Source: a virus. Taken from it: a DNA stretch of 37,939 nt. This document shows positions 22,399-31,787 of the stretch, in pieces. A model generated the notes under the pieces. The model ran no database searches and was not told where the DNA came from. It saw nothing but the letters and a program-made list of their open reading frames with translations. Positions within the stretch are counted from its first letter, which is position 1; the number at the start of each line of letters is the position of its first letter. The translations under genes and the position numbers were made by a program. The DNA lies in the IMG/VR virus record IMGVR_UViG_3300024520_000217, positions 1 through 37,939 of that record, one strand, 5' to 3'.

Positions 22399-25300
22399 CT
22401 CTCAACAAACGAGTCCTGCTGTCCCCGACCCGGAGTCATATACCGGGCACGCAGCCGCCTGCGATGGTGACTGAGCGGCCTAGCTTCGGTCAGACGGTGC
22501 AGGATGCGTTTGCGGTGCAGAACACTCTGGTTGCTGGCTTCCAGTTTGCTCAGGAGTTGTCTGCGGGCGCCGATGACTTGGTAATCGAAGGCTTCGACCC
22601 GTTCGACGGCATAGAAGGAACCATATTCGAGGAGTTCCCTGAATCTCTCATTGGCGTCGTCACTCCAGACGAGAAGGACCGGGCAGAGGCGAAGCTCAAT
22701 GAGGAGTTGGCAGCACGCGAACGGCTGGCAAACTCCGGGATACTCGGGATTGTCGCTGAATTCGGCGCTGGCGCACTCGACCCGCTGCTGTTGCTCCCGG
22801 TTGGTGGTCAGGTGAAGGTTGCTCGGTCGATGGTGCTCGCAGCCAAAGCAACCCGGACGGCGCGTGCTGCTGAGCTTGGCAAGGTTGCGCTAACGGGCGT
22901 GACGAGTGCCGACCAAGTGAGCCTGCTGACAGCGGGCATCACAACTGCACGCGCTGGCCTGCTCGGCCAAACTGCGTCAGAGGCAGTTCTGCATTCCTCG
23001 CAAGACGCCAGGACATTCGGGGAGAGTGCGGCGAACGTGACGGCGGGTATGGTACTTGGCGCAGTGCTTGGCTCCGGCGTTGCGCATCTATCAGCGAAGC
23101 AACGCAAGGCGGCGCTGCAAGTCATAGAGGAGGACTTTGGAAAGGTCGCTGGTGGCTCTCCCGAATTCGATGCCCCGGTGATTACCCAGCAGGACTTGGT
23201 GCGGCCATCGGACGGCAGCCCCTCCGCTGCAGAAATCAAAATACAGAACGCGCTGGTGAGAGGCATTGAGAGTGCCGCATCTAGCCCAGTTATTCGCAAC
23301 TTGACATCAACGCCACTGATAGAAACGATTTCGCTGAGTCACTCTGGCAAGGCAAAGCAGGTCGGGCTTGAGATGATGGATTCCCCGGTGCGCGTAGAGG
23401 GCTTCAACCCAGGCCCCACGATGGAGTCTGAGATTCGTGGCACTATGGACGCGCTTCGCGCTCAGATGTACGGCGCACGAGATGAACTCTACACGCGGTA
23501 TAGAACTCGCATCGCCAAAGAGAAGGGTGAGGGTGGTGCGTTTGTCTCGGAGGGTGGCAGGGCGAGAGCCGGAATCATCAGGGCAACGGATGCGGTCACA
23601 GGTCGCGCCAAGGAAAGGGGGATTCTGTCTCGTGATGAGTTTGAGGTGCTCGCCGGCAAGTCGTCTCGGTCCGCTGATAGCGGCGTGCCGGAGGTTGACG
23701 AGTTCGCCACGTTTCTAGATGACATCATCGTCAAGCCGATACTTGAGGACGCTACCGCCTTGGAGATGTTCCCGGAAGAAGTGATGGCACTGGGGCCGAA
23801 GGGCTCTCGGCGGTATCTAACCCGCTCGTACCTGAAAGAGAAGCTGATAGCAGAAGAGGACGTCGTCAAGTCCCAGAAGATTAAGCCGTGGTTGTCGGGT
23901 GCTATAGACGACGATGAGATTGACGCGATCCTGAAGGCTGCCAAGTTCAAGAAGAAGGACATCAAGCCGCCACCTCCCAAGGGGGAACTGGAATTCTTGT
24001 CTCCAATGGCTCGCCGTTCATTCACGCCGGAGCAGGCTACGGCACTCGACGAGGCAATCGACCGGCAAGTGTTCTCTACGTTCGAGAACCTCACTGCGAG
24101 TACCCGAGGCAGGTCTCCGTACGAGCGGCAGCCCGTGGGCAAGGGGAGCCCGTTCAAGGAACGTGCAATGGCTTGGGCTGATAGTGAAGTCGAGGAGTAC
24201 CTAGAGCAAAACATCGTGGTGCTGATGGAGCGTTATTTGAACACAATGGTCCCAGACATTGCTGCCATGCGAAAATTCGGCAGCCTCGATTTGGACGTGC
24301 AGTTCAATGGCAAGGGTGGTATCGCCGAGGAGTACGCAGCGGTGCGAGCGGCGGCGAAGACGCCGAAGGAGCGCCTGAAGATTCAGAAGCAACAGGAGCG
24401 GGACAAAGACAACCTTCTCGGGGCGATGGCGGTTCTGCGGGGCACCAACGCCCTGCCGACCGACCGACCCGGCAAGGCGCTTGTGACTGCCGCAAGGGGA
24501 GTCCGTGCGGTCAACTATCTGAGCATGGGCGGCGGCTTCGTCATCAACTCGTTTGTGGACCCCGGAATGATTGCAATGAAGAATGGAGTGGCACGCACAT
24601 TCCGCACAGGGATAGTCCCGTTTGCAACGCATCTCAACGCAACGAAGATGGCGAGGGCTGAGTTGAACAGGCTCGGAGCCGCGTTGGACTTGCAAGTCGG
24701 CACTCGCAGTGCATCTCTCGCTGACATCGGCAACGACTTCGCACAGAACGGCGCCGACCAAGTAGCGCAAGCGATGTCAAACCGAATGTCAATCGTAAAT
24801 CTGATGGCTCCGTGGAATGCGCTGTGGCAGGGTGTGTCCGGCAACGTCAATATGACCAAGATGATTGAATCTCTCATCAAGGAAGGCAAGGGAACTGCCA
24901 CTGCGAGGGAGATTGCAGACCTCGAATTCGTGCGGCTCACCCCCGAAATGCGTGGACGCATCAGGGAGCAGTTGTCCCTTGATGGCGGCATGGTGTCCGA
25001 AGGCCCGCTGAAGTGGTCAGACACCGAAGTCTGGACGGACTTGGAAGTGCGTAGGGCGTGGGGCAGTGCGGTGCGTTCGTCAATCAACTCTCAGATTCTC
25101 GATCCAGGCGTCGGCTCCGTCCCATCCATAATGAATAAGGAGTGGGGCAAGACAGTATTCCAGTTTCAGCGGTTCATGTTCGCCGGTACGCATAGCGTGC
25201 TGATGTCAGGCATTCAGGACTGGCGGTTCGTGTCCACATGGACAGGACTCGCCGGGATGGTCGGTCTCGGCATGATGGTCGAATCGATAAAGAACGCCCA

Positions 25301-25694
25301 GAACGATAGGCCGAACCCCGAAGGCGTCGGTGATTGGGTGCTGGCCGCAATGGACCGCACCGGCCTATTCGGAGCCTATGGTCAGGTTTACAATGTCACC
25401 GCTGGAGTTCTCGGGAAGGAAGGGCTCTCTAGCCGCTTCGCTGCTCGAAATCTCTTCTCAACGGCATTGGGTCCTTCGGCCGGCACTGCACAGACAGCGC
25501 TCCTGCTTCCGTCTAGAGTCAGGGGCGCCGAGGCCACAGGCGGCGACTTCTCAGACAAGGACCTCAACAGAATCCGCCGACTTCTTCCATACAACCAAGT
25601 CCCATACTTCCAATGGGGCGTTGACCAAATAGAGGAAGGTATCGCTAGTGGTCTCAACCTTCCGAAGAAGCGCAAACGGAGGCGCACCCAATGA
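22395..25694 (+). CDS. Internal virion protein, T7 gp16-like ejection protein
   Basis: The TTG start overlaps the previous stop (TTGA) with GGAGG eight bases upstream; an ATG at 22464 is the alternative. The 1099-residue protein is helical, with Ala-rich hydrophobic segments near residues 110-240, a basic middle, and a C-terminal part with many Gly/Met/Trp residues that may enter the membrane. T7 gp16 has an N-terminal murein transglycosylase; I see no such motif here. The protein ends with a basic KKRKRRR run. Confidence 0.8.
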   Translation: MTLNKRVLLSPTRSHIPGTQPPAMVTERPSFGQTVQDAFAVQNTLVAGFQFAQELSAGADDLVIEGFDPFDGIEGTIFEEFPESLIGVVTPDEKDRAEAKLNEELAARERLANSGILGIVAEFGAGALDPLLLLPVGGQVKVARSMVLAAKATRTARAAELGKVALTGVTSADQVSLLTAGITTARAGLLGQTASEAVLHSSQDARTFGESAANVTAGMVLGAVLGSGVAHLSAKQRKAALQVIEEDFGKVAGGSPEFDAPVITQQDLVRPSDGSPSAAEIKIQNALVRGIESAASSPVIRNLTSTPLIETISLSHSGKAKQVGLEMMDSPVRVEGFNPGPTMESEIRGTMDALRAQMYGARDELYTRYRTRIAKEKGEGGAFVSEGGRARAGIIRATDAVTGRAKERGILSRDEFEVLAGKSSRSADSGVPEVDEFATFLDDIIVKPILEDATALEMFPEEVMALGPKGSRRYLTRSYLKEKLIAEEDVVKSQKIKPWLSGAIDDDEIDAILKAAKFKKKDIKPPPPKGELEFLSPMARRSFTPEQATALDEAIDRQVFSTFENLTASTRGRSPYERQPVGKGSPFKERAMAWADSEVEEYLEQNIVVLMERYLNTMVPDIAAMRKFGSLDLDVQFNGKGGIAEEYAAVRAAAKTPKERLKIQKQQERDKDNLLGAMAVLRGTNALPTDRPGKALVTAARGVRAVNYLSMGGGFVINSFVDPGMIAMKNGVARTFRTGIVPFATHLNATKMARAELNRLGAALDLQVGTRSASLADIGNDFAQNGADQVAQAMSNRMSIVNLMAPWNALWQGVSGNVNMTKMIESLIKEGKGTATAREIADLEFVRLTPEMRGRIREQLSLDGGMVSEGPLKWSDTEVWTDLEVRRAWGSAVRSSINSQILDPGVGSVPSIMNKEWGKTVFQFQRFMFAGTHSVLMSGIQDWRFVSTWTGLAGMVGLGMMVESIKNAQNDRPNPEGVGDWVLAAMDRTGLFGAYGQVYNVTAGVLGKEGLSSRFAARNLFSTALGPSAGTAQTALLLPSRVRGAEATGGDFSDKDLNRIRRLLPYNQVPYFQWGVDQIEEGIASGLNLPKKRKRRRTQ

Positions 25695-26701
25695 CCATAT
25701 CCGCAACAGACACATCAGTTCAGTACACGGGAGACGGCACCGACGCGGTACTGTCTACGGTGTTCACGTATTTCGCTGATGGCGATGTGGTCGTTACTCA
25801 GCGCATCACGGCAACGGGTGTCGAGGCCACAATGGTCAAGGGCACTCATTACAGCATTGCAGGAGGCTCTACGACGGGTGCGGTAGGCAACGTGACGGTG
25901 ATTACCGGCGCGACAAACTTCACCACAGCCATGACGTGGACTATCAAGAGAGCCGTGCCGTTGACCCAGAGCACTGACTACGTGGAGAACGATAGATTCC
26001 CGGCGGCTTCCCACGAGACTGCGCTTGACCGTGCAACGATGCAAGCCCAAGACGTTGACTCTCGCAGGTCGATAACGGCTCCAGTAACGGACCTCACGTC
26101 GATATCGCTGGAACTGCCGTCCTCCGTTGACCGGGCAAGCAAGCTGATGTCGTTCGATGCCTCTGGGGCCGCATCGGTGGCGACGCCGACAACCGTCGGG
26201 TATGGCAAGGTTCGTCTGGCAATCAAGATAGCGTCAACCGATACGACCCTTACGCTTACCGCTGAAGACTGGCCGTCCACATACAACAGCGTGGAGTTGG
26301 AATTCTGCGGGCTGCTCGCAGACGCGGTAAGTGCAAAGCTCGAAATCAGACCGATTGACACGGGAGTCGTGCAGACCACAAACATGAGCATCATGGAGAG
26401 CCGCAACGTGGCTGGCACAGTCACGACGCCTACCGGCACCGACTGGATGCTTGACTTTGCAACTTCAACGGGCACCGACGACAGGATGAACGGTAGCGTC
26501 ATATTCACCAACAACAACGGCTTCCTGAACGGGCACGGACAGTTCACGTATCGTTCAACCACGAATCATGTGCATACGATTGTGTCGTATCAGAGGCATA
26601 CAACCATCGGCGCACAGTGGGACGGTTTCACGGTGCACTTCGATGGAGTTTCAACCATCGCATCAGGCGAAGTTAGACTTTGGGGCATCCCCCGAACATA
26701 G
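25691..26701 (+). CDS. Tail fibre with T7-type N-terminal domain
   Basis: The gene is coupled by ATGA. The first 120 residues fit the T7 fibre attachment domain: VQYTGDGTDAVLSTVFTYF, GTHYSIAG, WTIKRAVPLTQSTDY and RFPAASHETALDRATMQAQ. The rest (to residue 336) is beta-rich and short compared with T7 gp17, ending in GEVRLWGIPRT. The fibre binds the nozzle and contacts the cell. The shortness suggests further receptor-binding parts come from the genes that follow. Confidence 0.85.
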   Translation: MTISATDTSVQYTGDGTDAVLSTVFTYFADGDVVVTQRITATGVEATMVKGTHYSIAGGSTTGAVGNVTVITGATNFTTAMTWTIKRAVPLTQSTDYVENDRFPAASHETALDRATMQAQDVDSRRSITAPVTDLTSISLELPSSVDRASKLMSFDASGAASVATPTTVGYGKVRLAIKIASTDTTLTLTAEDWPSTYNSVELEFCGLLADAVSAKLEIRPIDTGVVQTTNMSIMESRNVAGTVTTPTGTDWMLDFATSTGTDDRMNGSVIFTNNNGFLNGHGQFTYRSTTNHVHTIVSYQRHTTIGAQWDGFTVHFDGVSTIASGEVRLWGIPRT

Positions 26702-26711
26702 GAGAAACATC

Positions 26712-27113
26712 ATGCGTTACTTGAACATCGCGATTGCGGCACTCGTGCTGCTCCTCGCTGGGGGTGCCAGCGCTGCGGATTGGACCACTGTGGACGGGGG
26801 CTCTGTGTCATGCACCTCGCTCAAGAAGGACGGCATCTGTTGGCAGAGCGCCATCGCTGCGGATTCGTCTGCAATCAGTGTCCGGCTGTGCAAGACGCTC
26901 ACAATCGTTGTGTATGGAACTGGCGCAGACATCATGCCGCAGACATGTACCAACAGGGCGTGCACCACGGCTGAGGACTTGCTGTCCACTGCGCTCACGG
27001 GCGATTCGCCGAATATGTTCATGACTTCTGGCGCGTCGCCTTGGGAGCTCGTGCGGATTGATTGGACTGCCGGCGGGGCAGCGCCCACCGTGTCCATCAA
27101 GTGCGGAGGCTAG
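26712..27113 (+). CDS. Small secreted Cys-rich protein
   Basis: The ATG at 26712 follows AGGAGAAACATC. Residues 1-21 (MRYLNIAIAALVLLLAGGASA) form a Sec signal peptide with a likely cut after ASA. The mature part, about 112 residues, is beta-rich with Cys in VSCTSLKKDGICW, RLCKTL, QTCTNRACTT and IKCGG, suggesting disulfides formed outside the cytoplasm. Signal peptides are unusual for tail-module proteins. It is the first of four such genes. The family is not recognised. Confidence 0.7.
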   Translation: MRYLNIAIAALVLLLAGGASAADWTTVDGGSVSCTSLKKDGICWQSAIAADSSAISVRLCKTLTIVVYGTGADIMPQTCTNRACTTAEDLLSTALTGDSPNMFMTSGASPWELVRIDWTAGGAAPTVSIKCGG

Positions 27114-27114
27114 T

Positions 27115-28011
27115 ATGCGGCACTTCATTGCACTGCTCGCGTGCCTGTGCCTTGTGAGGGCTGGTCCCGTCATGGGGCAGGGCGCGGGGGTGAGCCTTGA
27201 CCATCCGATTCAATCGGACTCAGCAACCAAGATGTCTCTCGGGATGGTGCCGCAGTTTCGTACTCAAAACAAATTCGGCGAGACGGACAACCTAGACGCA
27301 GCGGCTACGGATATCTGGGATGGCTCCACAGCCGAGATTGTAGCAATCAGCGGGACAATCATATGGGTTCCTCCGAATGCTGCTCGCATTCATGCGCTTG
27401 TGTCGTCTTCCCTTGCTGATAGCGATTCCGGAGGTGCTAACCCGCAATCCACCGGGATGCGAACAGTCGAAGTCTGTGGGTTGGAAACTTGGACATCCAC
27501 ATCCGCAACGACTGAGACAGTCATTCTTGACGGGACCACAGCAGTCAACACTGTGAACTCATACGTCATCATTTACCGGATGACCGGGTTGGCTTGGGGT
27601 TCCGGTGGTGTGAATGCCGGAAGCATAACGGCAGACGCCGCAGTGGATGGCACCACGACTGCGGCAATTACCATAGGCAACAACCAGACCCAAATGCTGA
27701 TATACGGCATCTCCAGCACGATGAAGTTGCGCGTGGACAATTTCAGGTCGTCCCTCATCAAGACATCGGGGGCGAACCTCCGGGCGACTGGCAAAGTCCT
27801 TTGGATGGCTGACCCTGCTGCGAACGCAGCTGCCAACACTGCTTGGGTGAACAAGGAAAGTTTTGAATTGACCACTGACGACAGTTGGATAAGGCCATAT
27901 TCACCGCCAAAGAAGTTCGACGGTCCCGGTATTATCAAGCTGCAACTCGTGGGCAGTGGAAACGACATCGATGCGATTGCCACGTTTGATGCCACCATCA
28001 AGGACGACTAG
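27115..28011 (+). CDS. Secreted structural-type protein
   Basis: The ATG at 27115 lies just after the previous stop. A signal-peptide-like N-terminus (MRHFIALLACLCLVRAGP) is visible. The mature part is beta-rich and resembles a widespread but uncharacterised phage tail-region family: a GMRTVEVCGLETWTSTSAT segment, ETVILDGTTAVNT, YVIIYRMTGL, NAGSIT and a strand IGNNQTQMLIYGI. It may be a fibre part or an exported surface protein. Confidence 0.65.
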   Translation: MRHFIALLACLCLVRAGPVMGQGAGVSLDHPIQSDSATKMSLGMVPQFRTQNKFGETDNLDAAATDIWDGSTAEIVAISGTIIWVPPNAARIHALVSSSLADSDSGGANPQSTGMRTVEVCGLETWTSTSATTETVILDGTTAVNTVNSYVIIYRMTGLAWGSGGVNAGSITADAAVDGTTTAAITIGNNQTQMLIYGISSTMKLRVDNFRSSLIKTSGANLRATGKVLWMADPAANAAANTAWVNKESFELTTDDSWIRPYSPPKKFDGPGIIKLQLVGSGNDIDAIATFDATIKDD

Positions 28012-28020
28012 GAGAACGAC

Positions 28021-29121
28021 ATGAGACACCTACTGACAATCTTGGCGTTGCTCCTGATGGCTACGCCTGCTTGGGCATACAGTACGGGGCAGTCACTCGC
28101 GATGGCTCGTATCGACATCACGAATGCCGACGCGGTGACCGGCATAACGACTACGTATATCCCGTATGGAGCGTCGGGGGCACTCGCCGCCAACTCAGGC
28201 TTCACGTACACAGTGGCAACGGGTGACGTCCGGGCGACGTCGTTCACGGCAGACAACGTGGACGGTACGAATTCGCACGGGTTCTTTGACAACCCCGGCG
28301 GCTATACCTGCGCGGCTCCCGGCGACAACACGGGCTCGCTTGCGATGGACTCCAGTATTGATGCCGATGGAGACCAACTGTACTTCTGCGACGAGAACGG
28401 CAACATGATGCGAATCGTCCGGGAGGACACTGGCGGAACCACGATCCTAGTCGGGAAACTCAGCGTGCCCGGACAGCTCAACATCACGGGTACGGATGAC
28501 TTTAAGGCTGCGCAGTTCGTTTTGACCGAGACCACCCCTAACACTGAATACATCTTGAAGATGCGCGTGTACACGAACGGCAACAAGTCAGACCGCATTT
28601 GGATTGGAAACGGCCCGACACAAATCAAATCTGGCGGAGAGGCAGGAGATGCGGGTCTGGAAATCTTCGATGAATCCGATGGCGCTGAGACCATTACGAT
28701 CACGCCTCCAACGTCGATAGGCGCTAATTACACACAGACTCTACAGGAGATTACGGGGTCTGTTGGAATCGAAGAGAAGCGCCCCGAGGCGATTATTGGC
28801 GCCACTCTTGGCCCAAGTGATATCTTGGACAAGTGGTATCTCTGCACGAATGCAGGCGGCTGCAATATCACGTTGCCTGCCTTGGGTGCCGGAGACCATT
28901 TCTGCGTATACGATACTGATGGCACTGTAGGCATCACGTTGACCCCTGCAGCCGGAGTTACATTCTGGTTGCCAGATGGCACTACGACAGACTCGGCGGG
29001 CGACGTAATCACTTCAGACACGGGCAATTTGGCAGGAGACCGGATATGCGTAGTCGCGCTTAACGCCACGACATTCTTCACGTATGCCGAACGAGGCACA
29101 TGGACGGACGGTACGCCATGA
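28021..29121 (+). CDS. Secreted beta-rich protein, fibre-like
   Basis: The ATG follows AGGAGAACGAC. A very clear signal peptide (MRHLLTILALLLMATPAWA) ends at a typical AWA cut site. The 366-residue product has Gly/Thr/Asp-rich strands, a DGDQLYFCDENGNMMRIV segment and a C-terminal domain starting near TLGPSDILDKWYLCTNAGG with CNITLPALGAGDHFCVYDTDG, a pattern seen in phage fibre ends. Its stop overlaps the sulfatase start (ATGA), linking the two genes. Confidence 0.65.
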   Translation: MRHLLTILALLLMATPAWAYSTGQSLAMARIDITNADAVTGITTTYIPYGASGALAANSGFTYTVATGDVRATSFTADNVDGTNSHGFFDNPGGYTCAAPGDNTGSLAMDSSIDADGDQLYFCDENGNMMRIVREDTGGTTILVGKLSVPGQLNITGTDDFKAAQFVLTETTPNTEYILKMRVYTNGNKSDRIWIGNGPTQIKSGGEAGDAGLEIFDESDGAETITITPPTSIGANYTQTLQEITGSVGIEEKRPEAIIGATLGPSDILDKWYLCTNAGGCNITLPALGAGDHFCVYDTDGTVGITLTPAAGVTFWLPDGTTTDSAGDVITSDTGNLAGDRICVVALNATTFFTYAERGTWTDGTP

Positions 29122-30788
29122 TTGCTAGGCTACTCATCTGCGTACTGCTCCTCATCGCTGCTCCAGCGGTAGCGGTTGTTGACCAATTTGTGGTCATCTT
29201 CTTGGATGACGATAGAAGCAGAGCGATGGCTGGGTACAGCGTTGCAGCCGGAGTGGATAGCATCACCGGAGCGTTGCCTCTGACGCCATCACTTGATGCA
29301 ATCGCCTTGGCGGGATTCGCTCATGCCAACATCAAGACCAGTGCCGTATGTTCACCCTCTCGCGCAAGACTGCTTGACTACGGACCCGTGGGCAATCCGC
29401 AGAATCCATACGGCCGGACAGTAGTACCAGAGGACCCGGACACGACCGTCCAAGTCGAGTTGGGGTTCCACAACTTCGCACGGGAGGCAAAGGCTGACGG
29501 GTGGAATACAGCCTTCTTCGGCAAATGGCATATCTCAAACTACAAGTTCCTGAACGATGGAGTCACTGCCGTCAAGCAGGCTGGATTCGATGAAGCGCAG
29601 GCTGTATTGGTGGGAAACCCAACAAATGAAATCCCGGGAATCGACTACGACGACTCGGCGACCATCGGTGACGTATGGGCAGACTGCCAGGGTCACAAGT
29701 TCTTTCCGTACACAGACATAGACGGGACTATCACTTGGACGCATACCCATTCCTCAAAGGTCATCTTCGATGCGGTTGACACGTACATGACAGCAGCCGC
29801 AGCGACGGGCAGTGGCAAATACCTGATATTCGTGGAAACGTCAGCACCACATATACCGCAAGAGACCGGCGAGGGTGGCGCGGTAGAGTGCAATGGCAAT
29901 ACAGAAACGCAAAACGATTACCCGCCCGGCGAGTCGTTCGATGCTGGCGAAACCAAGAATGATGTCTATTTGGCGAATATCGAGTATATCGATACGCGAA
30001 TGGGAACACTCATCACTGACCATATCTTGTCGGACAACGGGTACACGGACCACATGGTCGTATCGCTGACGGACAACGGAACTCAAGGAAGCATCAGCCT
30101 GATGGCCGAATGTGATGCGTCCCCAGGGAAAAAGAACACGCCGTACATATGCGGGACCACAAGCCACTTCGTCGCTGCGGGTCCAGGGATTATAGCTAAC
30201 GAGCATCTGACGAATCGGTTGAACTCCATCGATGACATACCCGCGACACTGCTTTCACTGATGGGCAGCAAATCGACCACTCCATGGGGATTGGACTTCA
30301 GCGATTGCATGACGCAGGAGAACTCGCAGTCTGCAGCATCTTGCCGGCACACCCGAGATTCAGTGACATGGGCTGAGTGGAAGGAACTTGGCGGCAGCGA
30401 TGGAACTCTCACCAGGCCGCCGAGGCTCACGGATGCCAACGGCGTATGGACAAACTACGAGGTGGCTTCAGAGGTGTGGCTCGAGGGCGGTGCTCACGTC
30501 ATACTGCATCGAATCTACGATCCATCGAACAGCATGAACTTCGTGAAGGAGAGTCTGTACCCAGTAGATGACGGCGAGGACGGCGGCGCACTCGGCGGAA
30601 TGTACTCAACCGAGGATACAGTCTGGGACGTAGTGGCCGGCGGCGAGATTGCCGAGGACGGTACAGACTGGGACATCACTGCAACGGACGCTGCTAAGGC
30701 GGCGCTAGTCCGAGCACACCGAGACCTCGACCACCAGTGGGACCGAGACGGAGCCCCTACCCCGACTCTCGGCGGCGGGTCATTCTAG
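29118..30788 (+). CDS. Secreted arylsulfatase-family enzyme
   Basis: Sulfatases (type S1, alkaline phosphatase fold) remove sulfate esters. The 556-residue product has a signal peptide (MIARLLICVLLLIAAPAVA) and the full set of motifs: metal ligands IFLDDD (30-32), TPSLDAIALAGF, the signature CSPSR (Cys78, the formylglycine site) followed by ARLL, AFFGKWH (135-138), APHIP near 244, and SLTDNG (318-321). Host formylglycine-generating enzyme would be needed to mature Cys78. It follows the fibre and three secreted proteins, suggesting action on sulfated host polysaccharide. The substrate is unknown; sulfatase homology is very clear. Confidence 0.92.
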   Translation: MIARLLICVLLLIAAPAVAVVDQFVVIFLDDDRSRAMAGYSVAAGVDSITGALPLTPSLDAIALAGFAHANIKTSAVCSPSRARLLDYGPVGNPQNPYGRTVVPEDPDTTVQVELGFHNFAREAKADGWNTAFFGKWHISNYKFLNDGVTAVKQAGFDEAQAVLVGNPTNEIPGIDYDDSATIGDVWADCQGHKFFPYTDIDGTITWTHTHSSKVIFDAVDTYMTAAAATGSGKYLIFVETSAPHIPQETGEGGAVECNGNTETQNDYPPGESFDAGETKNDVYLANIEYIDTRMGTLITDHILSDNGYTDHMVVSLTDNGTQGSISLMAECDASPGKKNTPYICGTTSHFVAAGPGIIANEHLTNRLNSIDDIPATLLSLMGSKSTTPWGLDFSDCMTQENSQSAASCRHTRDSVTWAEWKELGGSDGTLTRPPRLTDANGVWTNYEVASEVWLEGGAHVILHRIYDPSNSMNFVKESLYPVDDGEDGGALGGMYSTEDTVWDVVAGGEIAEDGTDWDITATDAAKAALVRAHRDLDHQWDRDGAPTPTLGGGSF

Positions 30789-30796
30789 GAGACCAG

Positions 30797-31045
30797 ATGC
30801 TAGACCGAACACCGCAGGCCAAGACCAAGACGGCAGCCACGGCGGCTGTGTCGGCTCCCATGATCGCGCTGGCGCTCGAGGAGTTCACTCCCGAGCTCGG
30901 CCCCGGCAAGGTGACCCTTATAGTCTATGCCGTGACGGTCCTCGTGGGCTTCGTGGGCTCCACGGCAAGGGACTGGCAAAACGACGTTGAGACCCGTGGC
31001 GAGAAGCCCGGGTTCTTGCTGAGACAGATTGCCCATATAGGCTAG
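30797..31045 (+). CDS. Holin-like small membrane protein
   Basis: The ATG at 30797 follows TAGGAGACCAG. The 82-residue product has a weak hydrophobic segment (about 15-28), a strong one (residues about 38-56, KVTLIVYAVTVLVGFVGS) and a charged end. The size and place between tail genes and spanin-like genes fit a holin that opens the inner membrane, but no family signature is certain. Confidence 0.5.
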   Translation: MLDRTPQAKTKTAATAAVSAPMIALALEEFTPELGPGKVTLIVYAVTVLVGFVGSTARDWQNDVETRGEKPGFLLRQIAHIG

Positions 31046-31054
31046 GGGGTTGGC

Positions 31055-31309
31055 GTGTCTGATGATGACCGAATGCTTGGCGAGTTGGCCCAGTCCGTGA
31101 AGACGCTCACGGGAGAGGTGCAGATGTTGCGGAAGGAGACGAAAAAGCACGGCGAGGCATTGGCGGTGCTCGCGTCTACTTGCAACAATATCGTCGGGTC
31201 TCGGTCATTTTCGACCAAGGCTATGGGTGGCGCAGGCGCTGCAGGCGCTGGGGTAACAGCATTCTGCCATGGCGTCTGGTCATTCCTAACAGGGGGGACG
31301 CAGCAATGA
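31055..31309 (+). CDS. Coiled-coil membrane protein, possible lysis component
   Basis: The gene starts with GTG after AGGGGGTTGGC. The first 45 residues are a coiled coil (LAQSVKTLTGEVQMLRKETKKHGEAL). The end has a Gly/Ala-rich hydrophobic segment (GGAGAAGAGVTAFCHGVWSFL). This layout, soluble coiled coil then one membrane segment, resembles XhlA-like lysis-associated proteins. The stop overlaps the next ATG. Confidence 0.5.
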   Translation: MSDDDRMLGELAQSVKTLTGEVQMLRKETKKHGEALAVLASTCNNIVGSRSFSTKAMGGAGAAGAGVTAFCHGVWSFLTGGTQQ

Positions 31310-31557
31310 CAAAGGAACTCATCACACTGCTGACCATCGCGGCGCTATCGACCACAGCCTGCAAGACGTTCTCACAGGAGAACTGCGAGGACCTCATTGG
31401 CACGCTGACGAGTCTCGCTGCGGAAATCAGTAACGATGTGGCGAAGGATTCGGTCGCCGAGAAGGTTGGGCGATATGCGGACATCATCGGCAAGGCTCGC
31501 CGGCTTGGGTGCTCGCTTGCCGACTTGCCCACCGAGGCGGAACTGGGAACTGACTGA
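31306..31557 (+). CDS. Possible lipoprotein, outer-spanin candidate
   Basis: The ATG is coupled to the previous stop. The 83-residue product begins MTKELITLLTIAALSTTACK, a signal-like segment ending at Cys19 that could be lipid-attached, although the box (TTAC) is weak. The mature part is helical with two more Cys. Its place directly before a membrane coiled-coil gene fits an outer/inner spanin pair, which fuses the membranes in Gram-negative lysis. This is inference. Confidence 0.5.
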   Translation: MTKELITLLTIAALSTTACKTFSQENCEDLIGTLTSLAAEISNDVAKDSVAEKVGRYADIIGKARRLGCSLADLPTEAELGTD

Positions 31558-31787
31558 TGGAGGTGTCTGCAGGACAGGGCGGCATCGTGGCGTTGCTCCT
31601 CACTGCCATCACAGGCGGCGGGACGATGTACGCCACCAAGACGGAGACGGCTAGTCAGGACCGCTGTATTGAGATTGTGCAGGCCCGGGTAGCAGCCGCC
31701 GAAAGTCAGCGTCAGGCCGACTTGGAGGCTCAGAGAATCAGCTACAACGCGCTGCAGTCGATGTGCGTGGAGATGTGTGGGCGTTAA
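31557..31787 (+). CDS. Inner-spanin-like coiled-coil protein
   Basis: The ATG overlaps the last base of the previous stop. The N-terminal region has a hydrophobic segment (GGIVALLLTAITGGGTMYA), then a coiled coil (VQARVAAAESQRQADLEAQ) and a Cys-containing end. This N-membrane plus periplasmic coiled-coil layout fits an inner-membrane spanin. The length, 76 residues, is short for the role. Its TAA shares a TTAA with the stop of the convergent next gene. Confidence 0.5.
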   Translation: MEVSAGQGGIVALLLTAITGGGTMYATKTETASQDRCIEIVQARVAAAESQRQADLEAQRISYNALQSMCVEMCGR

